Assembly (NCBI GenBank): GCA_049194865.1
Contig: JBLZWL010000001.1
Span: 310,001-374,000 of the forward strand
Origin: Myxococcus terminator_A
Lineage (GTDB): Bacteria; Myxococcota; Myxococcia; Myxococcales; Myxococcaceae
Direction: 5' to 3'
Length of the DNA: 64,000 nt
Shown here: positions 27,140 to 35,567 of the stretch, in pieces
How positions within the stretch are numbered: the first letter of the stretch is position 1
Layout of the letters: each line of letters opens with the position of its first letter
Made by a program: the position numbers and the translations under genes
The notes under the pieces: model-generated
What the model saw: the letters and a program-made list of their open reading frames with translations, nothing else
Told to the model about the DNA's origin: nothing
Database searches by the model: none

Positions 27140-29203
27140 TCACAGCGTCTTGAGGTACTCGATGAGGGCCAGCCGCTCCGGGTCGGTGAGCACGGAGTTG
27201 AACGCGTGTCCGCCGTTGTCCTGGCCGAAGGCGTTGCTGTTGAAGATCTTCCGGTCCTCCATCTGCTGCCGCGTGCGGGTGGGCGGGAAGAGGATGTTCC
27301 AGGAGACCACCAGGTTGCTGAAGAGCACGTTCATCAGCTCCTGCGCCAGGGGCGTGGTGAACTCATCCCCCGGCTGACAGTTGATGTACGGAGACACCGC
27401 CGGGTTCAACGGCCCGCGCCACTTGCAGGGGATGGTGTCGTACTTCCAGCCGAGCCGGGTGGCGTCGTAGGCGCGCTGCAGGTCCGTGTCGAAGCCCATG
27501 ACGACCAGCGGCTGGTCCCAGCGCGGTGGTGCGGAGACCCGGCGCCAGATGGGCTTGCGGTCCGCGGGCTTGAGCACCTCCCACACGTTGGGAACCGAGC
27601 CGTTGTGGAGGTACGGCGCGGTGGCCCAGACCCCGTACAGCGGCGGCGCCAGGTAGCCGAGTTCGCGATTGCCACGGATGTGCGGCTGGTTCTGCGGACC
27701 ACAGTCGTTGGCGGTGCCAGCCGTCGAGGGATAGCCGAAGAAGTTCTTGGCGCCCGCGGACTGCACCGCCGCGTTGTTGGTGTTCACCCGGACCGGGTCG
27801 GTGCCGATGATGCGCAGCGGAGTGATGTAGCTCGCCATGCCCTCCAGCGCCGGGGTCGCGAGGAAGGCCGGGTCCTTGACGTAGCGAGGCGCGTAGGCCC
27901 CATGGCAGCTCGCGCACGAGCCGTTGCCCTGTGGCCGCGACACGGCGTTGTTGCGCTGCGGTGCCCACATGTCGAGCGTGTGGAACAACACCGCGCCCTG
28001 CTCGGCCAGCGTCTGGTTGATGGGCAGCGGATAGGGCGGTGACTTGAGGGACTCGACCCAGGTGTTGAGCGCCGGGCCGTTGTCCCGCATCCAGTCCTGT
28101 CCCGCTTCGCTCAACGGCCCGCCGGCGCTTCCGAACAGGCCGATGAACGGCGTGTAGAACACCATGTCCACGCGCGGCGCATCCATCGGGAAGACGCCGT
28201 CGACGAACTTCACCGGCCGGTGCCCCATGTTCCACCAGGCGGGCGTATCCATTCCGGCGGTCGACCCGGAGTTGATGAGGCCAAGCACCTCGGACGGCGT
28301 CAGCAGCTTCTCGTCCGGGAACAGGAAGGCGAGGTTGATGTCGCTGGCGTTGTTGGTGCCCCGGGTGCGGTTGAGGTTCAGGAACGTGGCCAGCGACGCC
28401 GGGTAGCCCAAGGGCAACAAGTCACTCAGGAACAAATCCAGGTCCGCCAGGCTGCTGCCGCCGCCCACCTGCACCCCGAGGCCCGGTCCATCCCCGGGCT
28501 TGCCCACCACGCCGCTGTGGCAGGCGTGACAGGTGACGCCCATGCGGCCGCTCCAGCTTCCGTCCGGATTGCGCAGCTGCGTGAGCATCTGCGGAAGCTG
28601 CCCGCTCCCGCCGTTGGAGAGCTTCGGGAACTGCCCGGGCAAGGGATAGGGATTGCGCTCGGTGCTCAGCCCCGACCCGTAGCGCTGGGCGACCAGGGCG
28701 TCGAAGTTGTCGGGACGGAAGGGAAAGCCCCAGACGCGCCACAGCTCGTTGTACTGCGCCGCGCTGAAGGTGGCGATGCCGAACGCCGCCTCGGGCACCG
28801 TGTAGTCGGTGCCGGTGAAGAGCACGCCCACGCCAGGGTGTCCGTTGGTCAGCAACCCCTCGCCATGGGTGAAGCGCGCACGCAGCTGGCCACACGTCTG
28901 TGCCGGCCCCTGCTCCTGCACCGCCCCCGGGTCGACATGACAGTTCTTCCACCAGGCATTGAAGTGCACCGCCCGACCGTCACTGATTCCGGGCTGCACC
29001 AGCGTTCGAGGGTCCGCTGGCAAGAGCGCGCTGTCTGGCTTGCCGTAACAGAACTCCCACTGCACCGAGCCACCGCGGCTGCTCCCCAGCAAGTCACTCG
29101 CGGCACCCACTCCAGGCACCGCCAGCGTCGCCACGACAGCCAGTACGCGAACGAACGGCGCGGTGGCACTGCTGCTGACGAACGGCATCCTCTCGACGGG
29201 CAT
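27140..29203 (-). CDS. roxA: RoxA/RoxB-type rubber oxygenase (di-haem c-type dioxygenase)
   Basis: 687 residues, exported (signal peptide ending about residue 35), with an AGGAGG ribosome site five bases before ATG. Two haem-attachment sites, C225-H-A-C-H229 and C430-A-S-C-H434, lie 205 residues apart. RoxA of Xanthomonas sp. 35Y (678 residues) has the same arrangement, with about 199 residues between sites. The large cytochrome c peroxidase/MauG-like body also fits. Such enzymes cleave poly(cis-1,4-isoprene) outside the cell, and RoxA homologues are known from myxobacteria. A divergent bacterial cytochrome c peroxidase is the alternative, but those are only about 350 residues. Confidence 0.8.
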   Translation of the reverse strand: MPVERMPFVSSSATAPFVRVLAVVATLAVPGVGAASDLLGSSRGGSVQWEFCYGKPDSALLPADPRTLVQPGISDGRAVHFNAWWKNCHVDPGAVQEQGPAQTCGQLRARFTHGEGLLTNGHPGVGVLFTGTDYTVPEAAFGIATFSAAQYNELWRVWGFPFRPDNFDALVAQRYGSGLSTERNPYPLPGQFPKLSNGGSGQLPQMLTQLRNPDGSWSGRMGVTCHACHSGVVGKPGDGPGLGVQVGGGSSLADLDLFLSDLLPLGYPASLATFLNLNRTRGTNNASDINLAFLFPDEKLLTPSEVLGLINSGSTAGMDTPAWWNMGHRPVKFVDGVFPMDAPRVDMVFYTPFIGLFGSAGGPLSEAGQDWMRDNGPALNTWVESLKSPPYPLPINQTLAEQGAVLFHTLDMWAPQRNNAVSRPQGNGSCASCHGAYAPRYVKDPAFLATPALEGMASYITPLRIIGTDPVRVNTNNAAVQSAGAKNFFGYPSTAGTANDCGPQNQPHIRGNRELGYLAPPLYGVWATAPYLHNGSVPNVWEVLKPADRKPIWRRVSAPPRWDQPLVVMGFDTDLQRAYDATRLGWKYDTIPCKWRGPLNPAVSPYINCQPGDEFTTPLAQELMNVLFSNLVVSWNILFPPTRTRQQMEDRKIFNSNAFGQDNGGHAFNSVLTDPERLALIEYLKTL

Positions 29204-29250
29204 GAGCTCCTCCTGCTTCGCGGCGCATCGTCATCGACACGATGAGTCGC

Positions 29251-29269
29251 TATTGACAGTCCGTCAATA
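29251..29269. promoter_or_regulatory. Inverted-repeat operator upstream of the rubber oxygenase gene
   Basis: TATTGAC (29251-29257) and GTCAATA (29263-29269) form a perfect 7-bp dyad with a 5-bp spacer, centred 57 bp before the start codon. Its AT-rich arms stand out from the GC-rich surroundings. Spacing and symmetry fit a TetR- or MarR-type repressor site; the protein is unknown. Confidence 0.5.
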
Positions 29270-29321
29270 CGGGAAAACCAGCACGTCAAGGCAGCCCGAC
29301 ATGGGCGAGCCCATCCGGGGC

Positions 29322-29357
29322 GGACGGTGTGCCTGGGGTCGACCAGGCGCACCGTCC
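29322..29357 (-). terminator. 15-bp hairpin after the TolB-like gene
   Basis: GGACGGTGTGCCTGG (29322-29336) pairs with CCAGGCGCACCGTCC (29343-29357), 15 pairs with one G-U over a 6-nt loop. It sits 37 bp past the minus-strand stop at 29394. Confidence 0.65.
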
Positions 29358-29393
29358 GAGGTCCTGCGTCATGCGGGAATCACGCTCGTCGGT

Positions 29394-30476
29394 TCAGCGG
29401 CGCGCCACCCAGCGAGGAAGCCAGTCCGGCTGCTTCGCGGAGGTGAGCCGCGTCTGGCCGCTGCCATCGGCGCGCATGAGGTACACGTCCGTGTTGTCCT
29501 CGCGCTCCGAGGTGAAGGCCAGGTACTTCCCGTCAGGGCTCCACGCCGGCATGTCGTCGCGGTGCTTGCCGTCCGTCAATGCCACTGGCGCCCCGCCCGA
29601 CACGGGAACCGCCCAGAGACGACTGAGGCCCTCCGGCGCGCGGCTCACGTACACCAGGCGCTGGCCATCCGGGCTGAAGGCCGGCTCGCGCTCGTCGCCG
29701 GAGTAGCCGCTCCCAGAGACCGCGCGCAAATCCGAGCCATCCGGACGCACCAGGTACAGTCGCTCCTTGTCCTCCCGGTCACTGACGAAGACGAGCCACT
29801 GGCCGTCCGGACTCCACAAGGGAGAGCGGTCCTCACGGTGAAAGGCGGTGAGCCGCCGCTCCTCGGTGCCGTCCGCCTTCGTCACGTAGATTTCGGGGTC
29901 GCCCTCGCGGCTGCACACGAAGGCCACTTCCTTGCCGTCCGGTGAGACGGCGGGCTCGAAGCAGCCCTCCTTCACCTGCGTCAGCCGCACCTCCGGCGCG
30001 CCCGCGCGCGGCTCCAGGCGCACCAGGTCGCTGAAGCCCTGGGCATCCGACTCCGCCACCAGCCACGCGCCATCCGGCGCCCAGCTCGCGTTGCGTGCCC
30101 GGGCCCTGGGCGCATGCAGCGGCACCGCGTCTCCCCCCGCGAGGGGCTGCACCCGGAGCTGCTGGAACTGAATCCCACCCTGCTCGCGCACGGCCACCAC
30201 GAGCAGCGACTTCCCATCCGGGGACACCGGGCCGGGGTAGTCGTCCTCGGGACCTCGGGTGATTTGCGTCTCCGTCCCGTCGGGACTCACCTGCCACACG
30301 TCCTTCTGTCCCGCCCGCTCCGACAGGAAGACCACGACGCCCGGAATGGCGCGTGCCTCCTCCTTCGACAGCGGCCCGGCGCCCGACGCTCCGCCACACC
30401 GGCCGGAGCATCCGACGCCGAGCACGGCGAGCGCGGCGAGACTCCACCGCGCTCGCCACGGCCAGGAACGCGGCAT
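29394..30476 (-). CDS. TolB-like beta-propeller lipoprotein
   Basis: 360 residues from the ATG at 30476; GTG at 30500 would add eight. The lipobox is LGVGC. The mature chain is a WD40-like (PD40/TolB) propeller: the SPDG or WSPDG signature recurs about seven times (SPDGKSLL, WAPDGAWL, SPDGKEVA, WSPDGQWL, SPDGQRLV, WSPDGKYL). TolB itself is not a lipoprotein and has an N-terminal domain that is missing here, so this is a relative, not TolB. It lies directly after the amidase gene (gap 25 bp), so the two may form a peptidoglycan-associated pair. Confidence 0.82.
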   Translation of the reverse strand: MPRSWPWRARWSLAALAVLGVGCSGRCGGASGAGPLSKEEARAIPGVVVFLSERAGQKDVWQVSPDGTETQITRGPEDDYPGPVSPDGKSLLVVAVREQGGIQFQQLRVQPLAGGDAVPLHAPRARARNASWAPDGAWLVAESDAQGFSDLVRLEPRAGAPEVRLTQVKEGCFEPAVSPDGKEVAFVCSREGDPEIYVTKADGTEERRLTAFHREDRSPLWSPDGQWLVFVSDREDKERLYLVRPDGSDLRAVSGSGYSGDEREPAFSPDGQRLVYVSRAPEGLSRLWAVPVSGGAPVALTDGKHRDDMPAWSPDGKYLAFTSEREDNTDVYLMRADGSGQTRLTSAKQPDWLPRWVARR

Positions 30477-30501
30477 CCGTTCTCGGCCTTGCTTCCTCAC
30501 G

Positions 30502-32133
30502 TCATCGCACCCGGATGGCGTCCGCCATGACGACGTAGCCTTCAGTGGCCCAGCGGCTGAGCTTCACCTGGTTCCAGCCCGCGGCGAAGTTGTACGTGCC
30601 CAGGGCGACCCACGCGCCGCCGTTGGCCTGCTGGTTCACCGTCACCGTGCTGTCGCCACCCGTGTGGCTGATGATGAACGGCGCAGACGGAGAGCGGTTG
30701 GTGCCGGCCACCCACCACCCGTCGATGGTCTTCGAGCCCGCGGACGCCATGTAGAAGTTGAACACCACCGGCTCGGAGATGGGCTGCGTGGCGGCGTAGT
30801 AGTAGCCGCTGCCGTAGTAGCCCGCGCTGGTGCCCGACGCCCACGACGCCGGCACGTCCGTGCGCGCCTTGGTCGCATCGTTGTTCGCGTTGTGGCTGTC
30901 CACGATGATGGTGCCCGTGGGCGTGCCGCCGTCGCCGCAGTAGCTCTTGATCTTCGCGATGTAGCTGCTCCACGGCCAGTTCGGACCCGGGTCGGTGCGC
31001 GAGGACGGCTGGAGCCTGCCGTGCGCGACGATGTGGTAGCTGTCGCGGGTGATGGTCTGTCCCTTGGTGATGTCGCAGGACAGCTTCGCCGACGCGTCAA
31101 TCTGGCCCGCGGGGAAGGACGTCTGGCTGGCGAAACCGCCGTGCTCGATGCCCACCGAGAAGTGGTTCACCGACACGCCGTTGAGGCCGCAGTCCACGCT
31201 GCCGTTCAGGCTGCAGGCGTAGCTTGCGCCCACGTGCCAGCCGCGGTCCGACTCGCGCACGAGCTGCGAAATCTCGCTGCCGCTCTCGTTGACCACGTAG
31301 TGCGCGCTCACGCCCGACGCGGAGTTGACCAGCCAGCCCCAGCAGCCGGCGTAGCCGCCTTCACACGTGTGGATGACGACCATCGACACGTTGGTGCCCG
31401 AAGGACGGGCGTTGTAGTTGGGCGACGGCCGCCAGATGGAGGCCCCGTAGTCCGGGCCCGCCGCCAGCGCCTGCATCTTCGGCAGGGCGAACTTCGCCTC
31501 CACCGCCGCGGCGTCCAGCGACACCGCCACCTTGCCCTCGGGGGTGAACGCGCCCGCGCCCTCGCGCAGCGCCGCGAACACCTCGTTGTGGACGTAGTGC
31601 GCCTGCACGTCCGGGTCGGTGATGTCCGTCAGCTGCACGGCGACAGGCGCCCACGCGCCCAGGTCCTTCCGGTCGATGCCCGCCTCGGCGGCGTACTTCG
31701 ACAACAGCGCCGCGCCAGCGCGCAGGTTGGCCAGCCGGTCGTCACGCACGGCCTCGGCGGAGACACCCGCCAGCGCCGCGCCGTCCGTCACCTTGGCGCC
31801 GCGCAGGGCCAGCAGACCGAACGCCGCGGGGCGGCCCTCGAACTCCTCTTCACCCTTCACGTGCTCCCAGCGCGTCTCCGTATAGGAGATGGCCTTGAGC
31901 AGGCTCACCGGAACGTCGAACTCCTTCGCCGCCTGCGCGAACAGCGCGTCCAGCTCCGTCGGCGTACGACGGGCCGAATCGGCGACCGCGCGGGCCGCGT
32001 CATCCGCCGCGCCCGAGGGAACTTCCGTCGAAGCCGGAGGGGCCTCTGGCGGCGGCGCCTCTGGCTGCGGTCCGCAGGCGGACAGGGCCAGGGCCGCGGC
32101 GGTGGCCGCGAACGTCTTACACAACACGTGCAT
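30502..32133 (-). CDS. Modular N-acetylmuramoyl-L-alanine amidase lipoprotein
   Basis: 543 residues from the ATG at 32133 behind AAGGAG. The lipobox region ALSACG is followed by a Pro/Glu linker. Residues about 60-220 look like a lysozyme-like helical domain (AAKEFDVPVSLLKAISYTET). An Amidase_2/PGRP domain covers about residues 240-400 (VVIHTCEGGY, NHFSVGIEHGG and HIVAHGRL supply zinc and catalytic candidates). The C-terminal 140 residues match the golvesin/Xly carbohydrate-binding-like domain (GYVVMADAIRVR). It cuts the amide bond between muramic acid and the stem peptide and acts in the periplasm or outside. Useful to a predator, or for remodelling. Confidence 0.87.
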   Translation of the reverse strand: MHVLCKTFAATAAALALSACGPQPEAPPPEAPPASTEVPSGAADDAARAVADSARRTPTELDALFAQAAKEFDVPVSLLKAISYTETRWEHVKGEEEFEGRPAAFGLLALRGAKVTDGAALAGVSAEAVRDDRLANLRAGAALLSKYAAEAGIDRKDLGAWAPVAVQLTDITDPDVQAHYVHNEVFAALREGAGAFTPEGKVAVSLDAAAVEAKFALPKMQALAAGPDYGASIWRPSPNYNARPSGTNVSMVVIHTCEGGYAGCWGWLVNSASGVSAHYVVNESGSEISQLVRESDRGWHVGASYACSLNGSVDCGLNGVSVNHFSVGIEHGGFASQTSFPAGQIDASAKLSCDITKGQTITRDSYHIVAHGRLQPSSRTDPGPNWPWSSYIAKIKSYCGDGGTPTGTIIVDSHNANNDATKARTDVPASWASGTSAGYYGSGYYYAATQPISEPVVFNFYMASAGSKTIDGWWVAGTNRSPSAPFIISHTGGDSTVTVNQQANGGAWVALGTYNFAAGWNQVKLSRWATEGYVVMADAIRVR

Positions 32134-32262
32134 GGGAGCTCCTTCGAGGGGGTCAGCAGCTCTTCGGTCCGCCCCCGTCCACGGGAGCGGCGCAGCGCGG
32201 CCCCTTGAGCAGCATGCATGCCAGCCCCTTCTTCCCCGCTTTTCACCCCTGACCGACCTCCA

Positions 32263-32286
32263 AGGTGGAGCATCCATGCTCCACCT
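32263..32286. repeat. Perfect 11-bp inverted repeat in the amidase leader region
   Basis: AGGTGGAGCAT (32263-32273) and ATGCTCCACCT (32276-32286) form a perfect dyad with a 2-bp spacer, 130 bp upstream of the amidase ATG. As RNA the loop would be too tight without opening a pair, so a DNA-binding site is as likely as a leader hairpin. Confidence 0.55.
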
Positions 32287-32379
32287 CTCCCCACCCCGCC
32301 CCGGTCCGCGAAATTCGACTGAACACTTCAACCCACTGAAATGACGAACATGCCCACATCAGACCTACTTCAACGCACC

Positions 32380-32418
32380 CTCGAAATGGCCGTCATTGTC
32401 GCAGTGGCGCATTTCGAG
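32380..32418. repeat. 9-bp inverted repeat, 21-nt loop
   Basis: CTCGAAATG (32380-32388) pairs perfectly with CATTTCGAG (32410-32418). It lies in the AT-rich part of the divergent region. It could be a transcript hairpin or a split operator. Confidence 0.4.
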
Positions 32419-32428
32419 ACAGCCCCGG

Positions 32429-32445
32429 CGTAAACTGATTTTACG
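32429..32445. repeat. 6-bp dyad CGTAAA-N5-TTTACG
   Basis: CGTAAA (32429-32434) and TTTACG (32440-32445) surround CTGAT. The dyad is AT-rich and operator-like, about 140 bp upstream of the phosphoesterase start. Confidence 0.35.
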
Positions 32446-32585
32446 ACATTTCTTGTATTCCTCGTCTTTTATCCTCCGACCGGATTGAGGGCGCGGGTGG
32501 GGGTTTGCGAGGGAGACAGGCGAGGGGCTCGGGGCGCGTGGAGTTCTGGGGCCCGAAGGCTGAATCATCCGGTATGAGGGGGCGC

Positions 32586-33323
32586 ATGCGGCTCTTCGGT
32601 ATTGGCGACACGCATCTGCCCTCCACGCGACAGAAGGACATGCATCGCTTCGGGTGGACGGACCACCCGCTTCCGCTCCAGCGCGCGTGGGACGAGATGG
32701 TGCGGCCTGACGACGTGGTCATCGTCGCGGGAGACATCTCCTGGGCGACGCGCGCGCACGAGGTGATGGACGACCTGGCGTGGCTGGACGCGCGGCCGGG
32801 GCGCAAGCTGCTGGTGCGCGGCAACCATGACTACTGGTGGGGCGACTCGGCGTCGAAGCTGCGCAAGCTCCTGGAGCCGTTCCGCACGCTGGAGGCGTTC
32901 CTGCACAACAGCGCGGCGGTGATGGGGCCGTGGGTGATTGCCGGCACACGGCTGTGGACGGCGCCCGAGGCTCCCCCCATGCCTGGTGGAGAGATGGGGG
33001 ACGAGCCCGTCAACGACGGCTACGTGGAGCGGGAGACGCGGCGGCTCGCGACGTCCATCGAGGACGCGAAGAAGAAGGAGGCGGCCAGTCGCACGCCGCT
33101 GGTGCGCGTGGCCGCGGTGCACTTCCCTCCGCTGTACGCGAACGAGAAGCCCACGGCGTTCAGCGAGCCGATTGAAGCCTTCAAGCCGAAGGTCTGCGTG
33201 TACGGCCACCTGCACTCGACGGGAATCCCGGCGGGCTTCACCGGAGAGCGCGCGGGCGTGCGCTACGTGCTGGCCTCGTGCGACGCGGCGGGCTTCAAGC
33301 CGATGCTGCTCGACGAGGTGTGA
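32586..33323 (+). CDS. Calcineurin-like metallophosphoesterase
   Basis: 245 residues from the ATG at 32586, behind GAGGGGG. All family blocks are present in order: GDTHL (Asp-x-His), VAGDIS, RGNHDYW, VHFPP and YGHLHS, giving a complete two-metal site. It is a cytoplasmic phosphoesterase; the substrate cannot be told (relatives hydrolyse cyclic nucleotides, Nudix products or phosphoproteins). The next gene follows after 62 bp on the same strand and may be co-transcribed. Confidence 0.9.
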   Translation: MRLFGIGDTHLPSTRQKDMHRFGWTDHPLPLQRAWDEMVRPDDVVIVAGDISWATRAHEVMDDLAWLDARPGRKLLVRGNHDYWWGDSASKLRKLLEPFRTLEAFLHNSAAVMGPWVIAGTRLWTAPEAPPMPGGEMGDEPVNDGYVERETRRLATSIEDAKKKEAASRTPLVRVAAVHFPPLYANEKPTAFSEPIEAFKPKVCVYGHLHSTGIPAGFTGERAGVRYVLASCDAAGFKPMLLDEV

Positions 33324-33385
33324 AGTGTGGTTAAGCTGAGCGGGCGTCCATCATCTGAGCACGGGCCGGAGCAGGAGCTGAAGAC

Positions 33386-33967
33386 ATGCCGTCCAACAAA
33401 GCCGAGCTCGCCGCGCGCCTCGCGGCCACCCAGCCCGGCGACGCGGTGCGCGGTCTGTTCTTCAAGGCGGTGTTCAGCATGGTCCAGCAGCGGGCGGGCC
33501 TCGCCGCACTGGAGCAACTGCGCGTCGGTGATTTGTCGAAGGACTACTCGGACCTGCGCACCTATCCGGTGCAGGAGTTCCTCAACCTGCTCTATGTCGC
33601 GGCGGACGCGCTCGAGCAGGAGATGGGTCCTGAGAACACCGTGTATCACGCGTGCGGCGAGTCCAATGTCACGCGCTACTCCACCGGCCCGGGGATGCTC
33701 ATCTTCGGCATCATCTCCCGGGGAGACCCCCAGAAGCTCTTCTCTGGAGCGCAGATGGGCTACAGCGCGGCCGTCACGTACGGCACCCGCGAGTATGTGA
33801 CGACGGGACCCAAGTCCGGCACGTTGAGGGTGCGTCGAGACATGCTGCCTCCCGCGTATCACGAGGGCATTCTCACTGGCGCGCTGAAGGTGTTGGGATT
33901 GACTGGCACGGCGAAGGCCCATCCACAGGGCATCGACCGCGTGGACTACGACATCACGTGGGAGTGA
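33386..33967 (+). CDS. TIGR02265/DUF2378 family protein
   Basis: 193 residues. The pattern is that of the Myxococcus-specific paralogous family TIGR02265 (DUF2378): RGLFFKAVFSM, DYSDLRTYPVQEFLNLLYVAA, then VRRDMLPPAYHEGILTGAL. These proteins are thought to be small signalling or regulatory proteins, with some copies in developmental loci, but no biochemical role is settled. Its stop codon abuts the stop of the convergent gene. Confidence 0.85.
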   Translation: MPSNKAELAARLAATQPGDAVRGLFFKAVFSMVQQRAGLAALEQLRVGDLSKDYSDLRTYPVQEFLNLLYVAADALEQEMGPENTVYHACGESNVTRYSTGPGMLIFGIISRGDPQKLFSGAQMGYSAAVTYGTREYVTTGPKSGTLRVRRDMLPPAYHEGILTGALKVLGLTGTAKAHPQGIDRVDYDITWE

Positions 33968-34990
33968 TTACTCCACGCGCTCGAAGGTGACGTCGAGCTC
34001 GGCGACGACGCGCTCACCCACGGACGCCTGGCAGGTGAAGACGTGGTCGGCGCCATCGTGCGAGCGGCGCGCGGCGCCGAACACCACCGTCTGGCCGGCG
34101 TACGCGAGGCTGTCCGCCTTGAGGTTCACGTTCTTGGCGAGCACGCGGGCCCACGGCGCGCCTTCCAGCTTGCGCAGGAGCGTGGTCGCGACGCGCGTCA
34201 TGCCGCTGGCGACAATGGCCACGGGCATCACCGGGTGCAGGGCGAAGTGGCCCTTGCACATCTCCGCCGTCACGGGACCCAGGGACGCGGTGAGGCTCTC
34301 ACCATCCGGGCGCCAGTCGCGCAGGGCCAGCGACTTGCCATACGGGTTCTGCCGCATGCGCGCCCACTCCTCCGGGGTGCGCTGCACGCCGTCGTCGCGA
34401 CGGGGCTCGCTGCGCAGCTCCACGCGGGCCTCGCCGAACAGGCGGGTGAAGGCGGCGGCGGACAGCACGTTGTAGTCCACCTCCAGGCGGAACACCGGGG
34501 TGCCGTCCGGCGCGGACAAGAGCGTGCGCGCCGTGGCGGTCCGCTTGCCCGTGAAGCTCGCCTGCGCCAGGCCCCAGAGCAGGTCCGTGGAGCGCGCCAT
34601 CGGCTCGCGGCGCAGCCACTCACCGCGCGCGCCGCACGCCAGGTAGAAGTGCTGCCCGTCCTTGGGCGTCACCAGCGCCGAGGCGCAGGAGCCCAGGATC
34701 GCCAGGTGCCGCCCCGCCTCGGCGATTCCGATGAGGCCCGCTTCCGCGTCCGGGTCCTGCTGCACCGGGATGCGCGCCACCACTTCGCCCTTCCCCATCA
34801 CCGTCACGTCCTTCAGCGCGAAGTACGGGTCTCGCACGCAGATCCGCGGGTACAGCTCCTGCGCGCTCAGCACCGTGTGCGGGGCCAGGTTCGACCAGTC
34901 GCGCAGGGGCTGCTCGGTCCAGGGCGTCGCCGACGGCGCGGTGGAGGAGAGACCGGAGGAGAGGATCGAGGAGGAGGCGACGTCGAGCAT
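33968..34990 (-). CDS. Possible double-hotdog acyl thioester (dehydratase-like) protein
   Basis: 340 residues from the ATG at 34990 (GAGG 10 nt upstream); ATG at 35062 would add 24. Each half ends with a block resembling the FabA/FabZ central helix: GIAEAGRHLAILGSCASAL in the first half and GHFALHPVMPVAIVASGM in the second. The second is close to the 'HFPGHPVMPG' dehydratase signature. This suggests two fused hotdog domains, a fatty-acid or polyketide dehydratase or thioesterase. The assignment is by pattern only, and other acyl-binding folds cannot be excluded. Confidence 0.6.
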   Translation of the reverse strand: MLDVASSSILSSGLSSTAPSATPWTEQPLRDWSNLAPHTVLSAQELYPRICVRDPYFALKDVTVMGKGEVVARIPVQQDPDAEAGLIGIAEAGRHLAILGSCASALVTPKDGQHFYLACGARGEWLRREPMARSTDLLWGLAQASFTGKRTATARTLLSAPDGTPVFRLEVDYNVLSAAAFTRLFGEARVELRSEPRRDDGVQRTPEEWARMRQNPYGKSLALRDWRPDGESLTASLGPVTAEMCKGHFALHPVMPVAIVASGMTRVATTLLRKLEGAPWARVLAKNVNLKADSLAYAGQTVVFGAARRSHDGADHVFTCQASVGERVVAELDVTFERVE

Positions 34991-35140
34991 GGGGGATGAC
35001 CTCAGTTCGGACACGGGGTTGTGCGCGACACCTGAAAGCACTGTAAACGAGCAGGCTTTCATCCGTACAGGATTATTTCTGTCCGGTGGAAATATCATCG
35101 CACAAACAGGCCCAGGGTTGCCAGGGGTGCGGTAATTTTA

Positions 35141-35155
35141 TGTCCTGGCAGGACA
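35141..35155. promoter_or_regulatory. Palindromic operator candidate TGTCCTG-G-CAGGACA
   Basis: A perfect 7-bp dyad around a single base, flanked by T-rich and A-rich runs (TTTTA before, AAAAT after). It lies about 150 bp upstream of the hotdog-like gene. A related half-element, GTGTC-AAAG-GACAC, is about 40 bp further away. Probably a dimeric repressor site. Confidence 0.45.
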
Positions 35156-35526
35156 AAATCACCGTTTCGTGTCACCTGGAGTGTGTCAAAGGACACCCAG
35201 AACCCACACCCAACGCATGGCGTCAGGGCGACAAGTGGGGTTGAACACACCCCATTATCGCCCGAGCCAGGGCAGTGTTTCCGCAGAGTTACATCGTCAC
35301 TGAGTGCTCGGACGCAACGCGTCTTTCCGGACACCGTAGGGAAAGTGATGGTGGACCGGCAGGATTCCAGTCCAACCACCCATTCCAGGCCGGTGGACGC
35401 CTTTTCCAGCGGGGCTGGGTTTTCCGGGGGGGGAATTTCCGGGGCATTTCCAGCCGGCCCTCACCTGTCGGGAGGTGGCCTGGGTGGAAGAGCGCTCCAG
35501 CGTGCTCGGCGTGCTCTGTGCGAAAG

Positions 35527-35555
35527 CCCGGCCCCCCAGGAAGACGGGGGCCGGG
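35527..35555 (-). terminator. Terminator after kup
   Basis: CCCGGCCCCC (35527-35536) pairs perfectly with GGGGGCCGGG (35546-35555) over 9 nt. Read on the minus strand the stem is followed by CTTTCG. It lies 12 bp past the kup stop. Confidence 0.65.
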
Positions 35556-35567
35556 AGCTACGGCTCG

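Larger units (their letters stand above)
32134..32585. other. 452-bp divergent intergenic region, AT-rich in the middle, with three inverted repeats
   Basis: No gene is visible here. The segment 32290-32470 is clearly more AT-rich than its surroundings, and the region carries three separate dyads, listed individually. It must hold the promoters of the amidase (minus strand) and the phosphoesterase (plus strand). I cannot assign exact -10/-35 boxes. Confidence 0.6.
34991..35567. other. 577-bp intergenic region upstream of the hotdog-like gene, downstream of kup
   Basis: No convincing gene is present; two short frames here have poor composition and no domain. The left half is relatively AT-rich and holds the palindrome at 35141-35155. 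The right half is GC/T-rich and ends with the kup terminator. Confidence 0.6.

Noticed and set aside
35095..35379. 94-codon minus-strand ORF upstream of the hotdog-like gene
   Set aside because: No family pattern, no good ribosome site and a composition unlike neighbouring genes. It overlaps the operator-like palindrome, so it is probably intergenic.
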